A stretch of DNA of 37,520 nucleotides from Candidatus Woesearchaeota archaeon (GTDB lineage Archaea > Nanobdellota > Nanobdellia > Woesearchaeales > WJKL01): NCBI GenBank assembly GCA_014729675.1, contig WJJM01000025.1:1-37520 (forward strand). The letters are read 5' to 3'. The notes under the pieces are model-generated. The model did no database searches, was not told where the DNA came from, and was given only the letters and a program-made list of their open reading frames with translations. Position numbers and translations under genes: made by a program. Positions 1-7,582 of the stretch are shown one piece after another. Within the stretch, counting starts at the first letter, position 1, and every line of letters begins with the position of its first letter.

Positions 1-552
1 AAGCTGACCTCTTGTCATCTCCCTATCTCCAAAAAGATCATTAAAGCATTCCAAAGCAGAAGCATAACCTCTATAAGTTACACCTATCTTTTCAGGAATA
101 ACCTGATCCAATAATCCTTCTTTCTTTAACTTAACATATAATCTCTGGTTTTCTTTTTTAAGCTGACCTCTTCTCATCTCCCTGTTTCCATAATGCTCTT
201 TGAAATATTCCAAGGGATCTCCAAAATCTCTACTTTTTTTCTTAGGAATAGCCTGATCCAACAGTCCATCTTTCAATAATCTTCCATATAATCTCTGATC
301 TTCTTTACTAAGCTGACTTCTTGTTATATCTCCATTACCATAATGCTCCCTAAAATATTCCAAAGGATCAATCTTGTTCCAATCTCTTTGTTCACGTTTC
401 TCAGGAATAACATGATCTAATAATCCCTCTTTTCTTAACCTAGTATATAACCCCGAATCTTCTTTGTTAAGTTGATTTCTTGTCATCTCTCTATCTCCAA
501 AAAGATCATTAAAACATTCCAAAGCATCCACATATCCTCTGTAGGGTTTCAT
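1..552 (-). CDS. Tandem helical-repeat protein (partial, runs off window start)
   Basis: The frame is open from the ATG at 552 to the window edge, giving 184 codons with no stop. The ATG overlaps the stop of the SNF2-like gene (ATGA), so it is probably translationally coupled as the third cistron of that operon. The protein is made almost entirely of repeats of about 51-61 residues, with a core like LEYF-x-EHYG-x-REMTR-x-QL, then LY-x-RL-x-K-x-GLLDQ and IPEK. Three full copies and the start of a fourth are visible. Copies 1 and 4 are nearly identical in DNA as well (1-80 versus 474-552), which indicates recent duplication. The pattern resembles the helical repeats found beside homing endonucleases and other DNA-binding modules; this is recognition from pattern only. 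A DNA- or RNA-binding accessory subunit of the helicase is plausible but inferred. Confidence 0.75.
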   Translation of the reverse strand, partial: MKPYRGYVDALECFNDLFGDREMTRNQLNKEDSGLYTRLRKEGLLDHVIPEKREQRDWNKIDPLEYFREHYGNGDITRSQLSKEDQRLYGRLLKDGLLDQAIPKKKSRDFGDPLEYFKEHYGNREMRRGQLKKENQRLYVKLKKEGLLDQVIPEKIGVTYRGYASALECFNDLFGDREMTRGQL

Positions 553-3500
553 CTTTTTCTTCTTTTTATCAGCTTCTTGCTCTTGATCCTGCCTGATCTT
601 GTCCTTACAGAGCTGTTTCCGATCTTTCTCCATGCAACAAGATTCAGATTGTTATCTATTACAGCCTCTCTTTTTGGTGCGCTTACCTGCTCTTCTTCTG
701 CAAGATTGTAAAGAGCAAGGCCCATCTTTTTATTAACTGCAACAGGTTTTTTCTCTGAGCCTTCATCCAGAAGCTCTGTTATCTCTTTCTTTGCTTTTTC
801 AGGGATTGTCTCATTATCTGACTCTTCATATTCAATCTTGTTCGGATGACAGAACCAGAGATGCTCTGCTTTTACATTCTTTTTAGGAGCACATATCTTT
901 TTTGCCAATACAAATTGCGCTTTTTTTATAGCAGACTTATATGCATTCACAAAATGCTCACTATGGGCGCTTTTTAGGATTTCCTCGCCTTCAGGAGAAA
1001 GCACGAATCTTTGATTCCTGGTTGACAATATCTCAAAGCCTAGATCTTTCAATGAATCATAGAATTTTTCCTTGAATTTAAGATTCGGTATTGTCAGTTC
1101 AAGCAGGCCATCTGGCTTCAATATCCTGTTTGCTTCTAACAGGCATTCTTTTACTTCATCTCTATTTTTTAACAATGAGCTTGACGCATTATCGACCATG
1201 TCAAACTGTTCATCTTCGAATCTGCTGCCGATGCCCCTCATGTCTCCTACTACCATGTTTTTAAGATCACTGTTCCCTTTTCTGAGCATCGCTTCTGACT
1301 TATCCCTGTCTGTTACAGAGGGGACTTTAAATCCATTTTTTGCTATAAGTTTTTCAAGATCATTGTAGGCATTATACAATATTGAAGGACCTGAACCTTC
1401 TGATAAGACATTTTTAGGGAATTCTATCTCTCCTCTTATAGCCCTATCTACAAGATCACATATCTTGGCCCTATGAAGAGGATATACTGAAAGATTCATC
1501 AGATTTTTTGTATAGAGTTCTGCAAATTCTGGAATCTCCCATACTTTTGACTTATAGATGGCCATCAGCTGCCTGATCTTCTGGGATTCTGTTGTTTCAT
1601 AGACAATATCTGACTGCTTATAGCTTTTTGATTTTTTCTTGTTTGACCTTCTTGTTTGACCTGCTAGTTTGAACAAGCTGGTATCGTAGATATCTACTTT
1701 GCTGAAGTCCTCTGGGATTCCGCTTGTACTTTGCCTGATCATATCTATAACTCTTGATCTCCCTTCTGAGCCATCTTTTGACAGCATGTCTATCTCTTCT
1801 TTGCTTAGTTTCTGTCCATCAAGCATGACCTTGATCGCTATCCTTTTCTTGTCTACATATTTACTGAACTTAGGTTCCATTGAGTCCTCTAGCCTTAGGA
1901 ACTTAACGTCCACCTTTTTCTTCTGTCCTTTTCTCCATAACCTTGCAATGGCCTGGTCGGTAGTTGCAGGACTCCAATCTTCATCTAAAAAGTAACAATG
2001 GCATGCACATGACAGGTTAAGGCTTTCTCCTCCTGCTTTTGTAGTACAAAGTAAGCTTGTATTTTCATCCTTTTTACGGAAATCTCTTGTGATTCTTTCT
2101 CTTTTTTCAAGCTCTTTGTACTCATCATCTTGTCCTCTGACTTCGCCATCAATTATCTCTATTTTTTTGCCAAACTTTCCTACTAATCTATTTATCTTTT
2201 TTTCCAGAGTTTCCTTTAATCTTAATGACCTGTATTCTTTTTCCAATCCCATACTTATGTATTGTTGCTTGACATTTGCTTTATCTGAAACTTTTCTTGT
2301 GACCCCTTGCTTGAACTCGCTTGAGAAGATGACGAATTTTTCTCCTTTTTTCAAAGGGCCATCTTCATCAAGAAGAAGCTGTTCTAGTCTCTTGTATTTT
2401 GCAGAATCCTCTATAGTTATCTTTCCAAGCAGTCCTGTCTTTTTTAATATCCTTGGGTCAACCAGCCTGGGATCTAAATAACACTTTCTTAGTTGGTCAA
2501 GCATATCTGTTCCGTTTGAATGGGTCCTGATGTAGAAATCTATCCTCTTCTGCTTTTCTGTCATGTTTATGCCAACATACATATTTTTCTTGTCGATAGC
2601 TTCAAGGCCCAAGACCTCTTCAGAAGTTCTTCTTATCGTGTTTTCGTCTATGAATGTTGCAAGCTCTCTTGGATTATAATGGCTCTTTCTTAATATATCT
2701 CTCTCAAATTTTGTCGGATCAGGACATTTATCGGGCCTGATAAGATGATAGATCATCGCATAGTCTGTTATGTTGTCTGGCATTGGTGTTCCTGACAATA
2801 ACAGCCTGTAATCTGTCTTGAATGCGAGCCTTCTTGCAGCTCCGCTTAGAGTGATACGCTCTACTACCTCGCTTTTTTTCTGGTCATTAAGCTTTTTTTC
2901 TAGAACATCTTTTTCAGGGAAATATTTCTTGATGTTCTTGAATAGGTCCTCATCTAGATCATTTATATCATCATAATCTGGCAGATTTTTGAGATCATGC
3001 TCCTTCATCAAATTTCTTACCTTATTTATAGTCCATATCTCCTTGTCTTTTTTCTTCACGCTGTTTTCTTTTTTCTTTATGTTGTGGACCTCATCCATGA
3101 TTACTGCATCAAAACCAAGATTCTCAAGAACCTCATATACTTTTTTCTTGCCTTTTGCTGTATCGAAATCACACACCAACTGCTGATAGTTTACAAAGAC
3201 CACTTTTGCCTTTTCCAGCTTTCTACGCAATAACTCGTCTTTTGGGTCTCCTTTATTCCCGTTGACTACAATAAATTCTTTTCCAAGCTTGTATCTTTTT
3301 TCTGTATACCTTTCATCACCTTCTCCTGTAAATGCCTTTTTCCATGTTTCCAGGCAAGGGACAGTTCCGATGACCAGTAGCTTGTCTTCTACTTTTGGGA
3401 TATTTTTTAGCTTTTCCTCAAGATTTTTTTCTTTTCCTAATCTCTTGAATTTTTCTTCAAGATTTTCGAACCTGTGGAAATAGTTGTCAATAGAAGCTGT

Positions 3501-4613
3501 GAGACTTTTGTCAAGTTTTTTGATCGTATTGTAATCTGGAAGAGATTCCAGATTATGTTTCTTCATAAGCTCAAGCACATCTTTGAATGTCTCTTTCTTC
3601 TTTTTTGCTAGGTAATAGAACATGGTTCCGATAAAAGTTTTTCCTGTTCCGCAATGGTCAAGAACACCAAAGCTTTCCTTTTCTATCGCATGGTATAATG
3701 CTATAATCTGATGCAGTGAAGGAAGAACTCCTTTTATCCCTTTATCAGGATCTTTAAATTCAGGATTGACATCTTCAAGCTTAAAGTGAGTATATCCTCT
3801 ATAGTCTTTTATCAGCTCATTATAGACATAGTTTATATGCCTGTTATCCTCTTTTTTTACTATGCTTTCAAGCTCTTCAAGCGCTTTTTCTGGATTTTCC
3901 TTGAAAAAAGAAAATGAATCCCTATGCGCTTTTTTTCTTATAAGTTTTCTTAGCCTTATTATGATCTCTTCTTCATTCTCATTTCTTGGATCAGAGTATA
4001 TCCTATCTCCAGCCTGTTTTATGAAACCTTTGAATTTTTCTGAGAGGATTGAATCTTCTAATGATATTGTATTTTTATCTGACGGTTTTTTTGAACCAAG
4101 ATATCTGTCTAGCTTGGCTCTTTCATCATCTGAGCTTGTTTCTTGCTTGTCTTTTTCTCCATATTCTTTTTCATATTCTATAGTAGCCCTATAGTACGCT
4201 CCGAACTCATATCCAAATTCTTTTTGTATATTTTCATCAAGGAACACCCAGTTAGCACGTAGATCCCCATCTTTATCTTTATCAAGCAATTCTCCTATAT
4301 CCTGGTAATCTTTTTCATTACTTTTTTTGCTTGCTTTTTTTGCTATTTTCTTTTTTTCAAAATATTCTTCAGGAGACCACTCCCAGAGGTCATATTCCAT
4401 CAGACGATCTATGGTATTTTTGATGCATTCTTGGCTAGCCCCTTTTTCCTGTGCAAAAAGGACAAATTCTTTAAAGGGATTTTTTCCCTCTCTCATCCAT
4501 TGATTTACCTTTTTTATGTATTTCTTAACACCCTTATCTTTAGCCTCCTCTGCATAATCCATGACAGCGTTGCTGAATTTTTCCAGTTCCTGATTAACAT
4601 AATCTTCAATCAT
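549..4613 (-). CDS. SNF2-type helicase with C-terminal methyltransferase-like domain
   Basis: The protein has 1354 residues. Helicase motifs are visible in order: motif I CGTGKT (about 321-326), motif II DEVH (507-510), motif III SGTP (607-610), and motif VI in QAIARLWRKGQ (887-897), the SNF2/Swi2 form of superfamily 2. Residues 1068-1205 read like a class I SAM methyltransferase: SEGSGPS as a glycine-rich motif I, GDM, then FDMV and an LLEANRILKPDG segment typical of the Methyltransf_11 type. The acidic and glycine positions are altered, so activity is uncertain. Two related 50-residue inserts sit after motif I (343-393) and after motif II (528-578). The first 300 residues are charged and helical with no recognised domain. 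The start at 4613 overlaps the AbrB-like gene by 8 bp; the stop overlaps the downstream repeat gene. DISARM-type and other defence systems use SNF2 helicases, so a defence role is possible, but no nuclease is visible. Confidence 0.85.
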   Translation of the reverse strand: MIEDYVNQELEKFSNAVMDYAEEAKDKGVKKYIKKVNQWMREGKNPFKEFVLFAQEKGASQECIKNTIDRLMEYDLWEWSPEEYFEKKKIAKKASKKSNEKDYQDIGELLDKDKDGDLRANWVFLDENIQKEFGYEFGAYYRATIEYEKEYGEKDKQETSSDDERAKLDRYLGSKKPSDKNTISLEDSILSEKFKGFIKQAGDRIYSDPRNENEEEIIIRLRKLIRKKAHRDSFSFFKENPEKALEELESIVKKEDNRHINYVYNELIKDYRGYTHFKLEDVNPEFKDPDKGIKGVLPSLHQIIALYHAIEKESFGVLDHCGTGKTFIGTMFYYLAKKKKETFKDVLELMKKHNLESLPDYNTIKKLDKSLTASIDNYFHRFENLEEKFKRLGKEKNLEEKLKNIPKVEDKLLVIGTVPCLETWKKAFTGEGDERYTEKRYKLGKEFIVVNGNKGDPKDELLRRKLEKAKVVFVNYQQLVCDFDTAKGKKKVYEVLENLGFDAVIMDEVHNIKKKENSVKKKDKEIWTINKVRNLMKEHDLKNLPDYDDINDLDEDLFKNIKKYFPEKDVLEKKLNDQKKSEVVERITLSGAARRLAFKTDYRLLLSGTPMPDNITDYAMIYHLIRPDKCPDPTKFERDILRKSHYNPRELATFIDENTIRRTSEEVLGLEAIDKKNMYVGINMTEKQKRIDFYIRTHSNGTDMLDQLRKCYLDPRLVDPRILKKTGLLGKITIEDSAKYKRLEQLLLDEDGPLKKGEKFVIFSSEFKQGVTRKVSDKANVKQQYISMGLEKEYRSLRLKETLEKKINRLVGKFGKKIEIIDGEVRGQDDEYKELEKRERITRDFRKKDENTSLLCTTKAGGESLNLSCACHCYFLDEDWSPATTDQAIARLWRKGQKKKVDVKFLRLEDSMEPKFSKYVDKKRIAIKVMLDGQKLSKEEIDMLSKDGSEGRSRVIDMIRQSTSGIPEDFSKVDIYDTSLFKLAGQTRRSNKKKSKSYKQSDIVYETTESQKIRQLMAIYKSKVWEIPEFAELYTKNLMNLSVYPLHRAKICDLVDRAIRGEIEFPKNVLSEGSGPSILYNAYNDLEKLIAKNGFKVPSVTDRDKSEAMLRKGNSDLKNMVVGDMRGIGSRFEDEQFDMVDNASSSLLKNRDEVKECLLEANRILKPDGLLELTIPNLKFKEKFYDSLKDLGFEILSTRNQRFVLSPEGEEILKSAHSEHFVNAYKSAIKKAQFVLAKKICAPKKNVKAEHLWFCHPNKIEYEESDNETIPEKAKKEITELLDEGSEKKPVAVNKKMGLALYNLAEEEQVSAPKREAVIDNNLNLVAWRKIGNSSVRTRSGRIKSKKLIKRRKR

Positions 4614-4761
4614 ATTTTTTTACCTCTTTAAGAACATCTATCGTGAGCTTTACAATATCTCCGTGCTTCAACTCATCCTGCAAGAAACTAGGTATGACTA
4701 TTATGTTCTGCTTGCCGTGCTTTGCTATCTTCTTTGTTATTGTGAATTGTTTATTCTGCAT
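4606..4761 (-). CDS. AbrB/SpoVT-like small DNA-binding protein
   Basis: This 51-residue reading frame begins FTITKKIAKHGKQN and continues IIVIPSFLQDELKHGD, then VKLTIDVL. That is the swapped-hairpin AbrB pattern of short archaeal regulators: a strand, a K-x-GKQN turn, an IPS turn and a closing strand. Such proteins usually dimerise and bind DNA as autoregulators or antitoxin-like factors. It is the first cistron of the operon, and its stop overlaps the helicase start by 8 bp. The ATG at 4761 lies about 25 nt from a TATA box at 4784-4792, which fits a leaderless transcript and supports the start. It probably represses its own operon (inferred). Confidence 0.75.
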   Translation of the reverse strand: MQNKQFTITKKIAKHGKQNIIVIPSFLQDELKHGDIVKLTIDVLKEVKKYD

Positions 4762-4783
4762 TTTACAAAGTCTAATCTATACA

Positions 4784-4792
4784 TATTTTATA
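4784..4792 (-). promoter_or_regulatory. TATA box of the AbrB/SNF2/repeat operon
   Basis: On the minus strand this reads TATAAAATA, about 25 nt before the ATG at 4761. A second TATA-like TTTATAAA lies further up at 4804-4811. The spacing predicts a leaderless or nearly leaderless transcript. Confidence 0.55.
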
Positions 4793-4872
4793 CATAGAAC
4801 CGTTTATAAAGATGATGCTTTTATTGACTAATTAGTGATAACAAGATAAAGAGTCTCAAAAGCTTAAAAATA

Positions 4873-5685
4873 TCAATAATCTAATCTTTTCACTTCTATA
4901 GAAACAGCATCATCCATCAGCCTTATGTATCTTGGGCAGATGGTGTACTCAAGCTTGTGCTTGTCGCAGTAATCAAGGATTTTTCTCTTCTCGGATTCTG
5001 AGTCAAACTTCACGACAACATTTATGCCCTTCCTGTCCTTGTGGACAATGTCAAATTCCTTTAGGTCCTGCTTTATCTTTACGCATCTGCCGTAGAAATA
5101 ATAGATGCGTTCAGGAGCTTTTTTCAGATTTTCAAGCAAGACATCATAGTCAAAATTTACTTTTAGCATAGGAAAGACAGCTTTTCCATGATGCAGGAGC
5201 TTGTCTTTTGCTGAGATAAATCCTCCATATTCCATGTTGACAGGCTTCCACTTTCCAAAGCTTCCTATCATCACATCTGCATAATCTCCGTTGCATAAAG
5301 CCTTGTCCCCTATGCAGCCGGACACGTCCATGATGCAGAGGCATTTTCCCTTGCAGGCATTATATATCTTTCTTATAGGCTGCTCTGCAAAATATCCTCC
5401 TGGATTGGAATAAAGAAAAGCAGAAGCTTTTGGAGCCTGCTCTCTAAGCTCTTCAGCATCTATGACACCATTGTCTGTCTTTATCTTCTTGACTTCAAAT
5501 CCCAGAAGCTTTGCATAAGGCTCATAAGTAAGCCAGCCTCCCTGATCAGGGATGAGGATGAACGCTTTTCTGGACTTGTTTTTTGCCATGGCTATGGCTG
5601 CAAATATAGCAGCATTTCCTGACGGAACAAGCTTGAGCTGTTCGTGCTGAGTATATTCTTTAAGCAGTCTTATGGATCTGTTCAT
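4873..5685 (-). CDS. PLP-dependent aminotransferase-fold enzyme
   Basis: The protein has 270 residues with the fold-type I layout. VPSGNAAIFAAIA looks like the cofactor phosphate-binding turn, IMDVSG carries the Asp expected to contact the pyridine nitrogen, and IGSFGKWKP carries the likely Schiff-base lysine. It is shorter than usual (about 380), and the C-terminal small domain is reduced. The substrate cannot be read from the sequence; relatives handle sugar or amino acid amines or C-S bonds. The reading frame extends upstream to 5727, but a TATA box at 5711-5718 overlaps that extension and lies 26 nt before the ATG at 5685, so the MNRS start is chosen. It is transcribed alone, away from the methyltransferase. 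Confidence 0.75.
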   Translation of the reverse strand: MNRSIRLLKEYTQHEQLKLVPSGNAAIFAAIAMAKNKSRKAFILIPDQGGWLTYEPYAKLLGFEVKKIKTDNGVIDAEELREQAPKASAFLYSNPGGYFAEQPIRKIYNACKGKCLCIMDVSGCIGDKALCNGDYADVMIGSFGKWKPVNMEYGGFISAKDKLLHHGKAVFPMLKVNFDYDVLLENLKKAPERIYYFYGRCVKIKQDLKEFDIVHKDRKGINVVVKFDSESEKRKILDYCDKHKLEYTICPRYIRLMDDAVSIEVKRLDY

Positions 5686-5709
5686 GAGAAATATGCTGTA
5701 TATATAGCT

Positions 5710-5718
5710 ATTTATAAA
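5710..5718 (-). promoter_or_regulatory. TATA box of the PLP enzyme gene
   Basis: A TTTATAAA-type box lies 26 nt upstream of the ATG at 5685. It falls inside the longer possible reading frame and so decides the start. Confidence 0.55.
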
Positions 5719-5780
5719 CCTTGCCATTAACTTTTTATAGCGGAAGGATATCGGATTTTCAGAGGAGATGTCTTAAATAA

Positions 5781-5908
5781 AGATGACATACTATGATGAT
5801 ATAAGTGATGGCTATAAAGCTACCTTTTCGTTTGTAGCTGCCGATATGCAAGGTTGAGCAAAGCTCAACAGAACGATAAAAGATGACATACTATGATGAT
5901 ATAAGTGA
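5781..5908 (+). repeat. 28-bp direct repeat duplicating a gene start, 100 bp apart
   Basis: Bases 5781-5808 and 5881-5908 are identical and exactly 100 bp apart. Each includes the ATG and first eight codons of the methyltransferase gene. The upstream copy goes on for 24 codons (MTYYDDISDGYK...) and stops, and 100 is not a multiple of three, so it is a dead copy or a short upstream frame. Between the copies lies a perfect hairpin, GTTGAGC-AAA-GCTCAAC, at 5853-5869. Both a duplication with drift and an insertion are possible origins. Confidence 0.7.
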
Positions 5909-6368
5909 GGGATACGAAGAGCTGCATAAAGAGGAGCAGCTGAAGAAAGTAGAACTTATATCCCTTTATCTGAAGGTTGATAAGGGGGATAAGCTTCTTG
6001 ATGTTGGCTGCGGTACTGGTCTCACAACCCAACCCTGGAACTGCAGAAGATACGGCATTGATCCTGCAAAAAAGCTTATAGAAAAAGCAAGATCCAAGGA
6101 CAAAGACATAGAATACAAAATTGCAGCAGCAGAAGATATCCCTTATGAAGATAGTCTTTTTGACATAGTTATAAGTGTTACAGCTATACAAAACTTTCAG
6201 AACATAGAAAAAGGACTGAAAGAGATAAAAAGGGTTGGAAAAAAAAGGTTTGTACTTAGTTTTCTCAGGAATTCTCCCAAGAGAAGGATTATAGAAAAAC
6301 TTATTAAGGAGCTCTTTGAAATCAAGAAAGAAATTGAAGAGGACAAAGATATTATATTCATACAATGA
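5883..6368 (+). CDS. Class I SAM-dependent methyltransferase
   Basis: The protein has 161 residues. LLDVGCGTGL is the SAM-binding motif I, YGIDPAKKLIEKA gives the acidic motif II, AAEDIPYEDSLFDIVIS fits motifs III-IV, and LKEIKRVGKKRFVLSF fits the strand 5 region. It is the compact Methyltransf_11 type, with no added substrate domain, so the methyl acceptor is unknown. Its last codon overlaps the next gene (ATGA at 6365), indicating translational coupling. The start region is duplicated 100 bp upstream. Confidence 0.85.
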   Translation: MTYYDDISEGYEELHKEEQLKKVELISLYLKVDKGDKLLDVGCGTGLTTQPWNCRRYGIDPAKKLIEKARSKDKDIEYKIAAAEDIPYEDSLFDIVISVTAIQNFQNIEKGLKEIKRVGKKRFVLSFLRNSPKRRIIEKLIKELFEIKKEIEEDKDIIFIQ

Positions 6369-6655
6369 CAAGATATGTGGTTAACAATGTTCTTTTTGAT
6401 CCTTCAACAGGAAAAAAAGAAGAGATAAAGATAAGGACAGCCTACAGAGGCAGGAAAGATGATTATTTTGTGTTGTCTGCAAAAGGGAAAAACTTAGAGA
6501 TATCAAAGATAAAAAGAAAAGAGGATGTCATAGATTTTAACAGAAAAGAGAAGACAGTCTTTGTGGATTATATGCCAAAGATATTCTATAATGGCACTAT
6601 GCCTGGAAATGTTATCGATGACAGGAAACTGGAATCTATCTTAGCAAGGCTATAG
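6365..6655 (+). CDS. Conserved-looking hypothetical protein coupled to the methyltransferase
   Basis: The protein has 96 residues beginning MTRYVVNNVLFDPSTGK and is rich in basic residues and short strands. I do not recognise the family. It starts inside the stop of the methyltransferase gene (ATGA), so the two products are likely to be made together; it could be a partner or substrate-binding subunit. Its stop abuts that of the convergent Cys-rich gene in the palindrome CTATAG. Confidence 0.65.
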   Translation: MTRYVVNNVLFDPSTGKKEEIKIRTAYRGRKDDYFVLSAKGKNLEISKIKRKEDVIDFNRKEKTVFVDYMPKIFYNGTMPGNVIDDRKLESILARL

Positions 6656-6802
6656 TTTCTGTTTTTCAAGTCCAGAGCTTTCTATAGAATCGTTGTGAGG
6701 CTCATGCTGGCTGCACCATTTTTTTGACTCCCAGTAATACCAGCATTTCTCACCATGCATCTTAAAGTAGATACAGCTTTCACACAAAGGATTTTTTGCC
6801 AT
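6650..6802 (-). CDS. Small Cys-rich, zinc-ribbon-like protein
   Basis: This 50-residue frame has Cys at 7, 10, 20 and 30 (CESC then KCWYYW and KWCSQH), plus His 16, 33 and 36. The spacing fits a small zinc-binding fold. It is rich in aromatic residues around the cysteines and has a charged tail. The gene is convergent with the preceding one, and the two stops are back to back in CTATAG. Function is unknown. Confidence 0.6.
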   Translation of the reverse strand: MAKNPLCESCIYFKMHGEKCWYYWESKKWCSQHEPHNDSIESSGLEKQKL

Positions 6803-6863
6803 ACTATGCAGACATGCATGGTATTATTTAAATCTTATTGTTGTTTTACAATAAAATATATAA

Positions 6864-7412
6864 ATGAAGGAGTTCTTAAATCATAAAAAAGGTGTTATTG
6901 TGGCAGAGATGAAAAAGATTGCACATCCAAGGCAGGTAATACTAGTCAGTACAAGAGGGAAAGTCAAGTCAAAGTTCTCTCCTGAAGAAGATGAGAAAGA
7001 TAACCTATTCACTTTAAGCTGGCACATGCCTGTATCTAACGAGCCTCAGCTTTATGCAATATCTTCTGGAAAAGAAAGATTTTCTACAAAACTCATCCAG
7101 GAATCTAAAGTCTTTGCTGTGAATTTTATGTCCTCTGAGTTTGAGAAAGAGGTTGTATACTGCGGAACATACAGCGGGGAGCATATAGATAAGTTTGAAG
7201 AGACAGGACTGGAAAAAGAGGAATCAGAAAAGATAGACTGCCCAAGGATAAGACAGGCGATGGCATGCCTTGAGTGTGAAGTTGTTAATGAGGTTGAAGC
7301 AGGAGATCACATAATATTTATAGGAAAAGTTATCAATTCTATATCCAAAAAACAGGGAAAACGGATATTCCAGATGAATGACAGATTTATAGGAGCAGGT
7401 GATGAAAGATGA
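6864..7412 (+). CDS. Flavin reductase-like / flavoredoxin-type FMN-binding protein
   Basis: The protein has 182 residues. LFTLSWHMPVSNEPQLYAI matches the split-barrel flavin reductase pattern (t-s-W-x-x-P-v-s-x-x-P), KERFSTKLIQESKVFAVNF is the expected helix-strand, and IDCPRIRQAMACLECEV and DHIIFIGKV complete the barrel. Such proteins bind FMN and move electrons from NAD(P)H or ferredoxin; the partner is unknown. It is followed with ATGA overlap by two helical-protein genes, forming a three-gene unit. The N-terminal start is the only ATG near the family start. Confidence 0.8.
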   Translation: MKEFLNHKKGVIVAEMKKIAHPRQVILVSTRGKVKSKFSPEEDEKDNLFTLSWHMPVSNEPQLYAISSGKERFSTKLIQESKVFAVNFMSSEFEKEVVYCGTYSGEHIDKFEETGLEKEESEKIDCPRIRQAMACLECEVVNEVEAGDHIIFIGKVINSISKKQGKRIFQMNDRFIGAGDER

Positions 7413-7582
7413 AAGATGATATTCCAAAGATAAACAGGTTAGCCAGAGCATTGATGGAAGCAAAGATGGCAAAGTCCATGGAGAATGCAGTAAAGATGGC
7501 TACAGATATGATAAAAAGAGGAGAAGAGAACATACAGGAAAAGATCAGAGCTGAAAAATCAAAGGAAGGTGGAAAAGAATGA
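7409..7582 (+). CDS. Small helical protein, paralogue of the next gene's N-terminus
   Basis: This 57-residue frame starts MKDDIPKINRLARALMEA and ends in a Lys/Glu-rich helix. It overlaps the flavin reductase stop and the next start, both as ATGA, so all three genes should be cotranslated. It aligns with the first 40 residues of the next protein (D-I-x-K-I-N-x-L-A, then A-x-S-x-x-x-A-x-K-x-A), so the two arose by duplication. Function is unknown; a hetero-oligomer is plausible. Confidence 0.65.
   Translation: MKDDIPKINRLARALMEAKMAKSMENAVKMATDMIKRGEENIQEKIRAEKSKEGGKE

Noticed and set aside
1-552. Possible CRISPR array from the regular repeats
   Set aside because: The repeats are about 150-180 bp, diverged, continuous and in one open frame; there are no short identical repeats with unique spacers.
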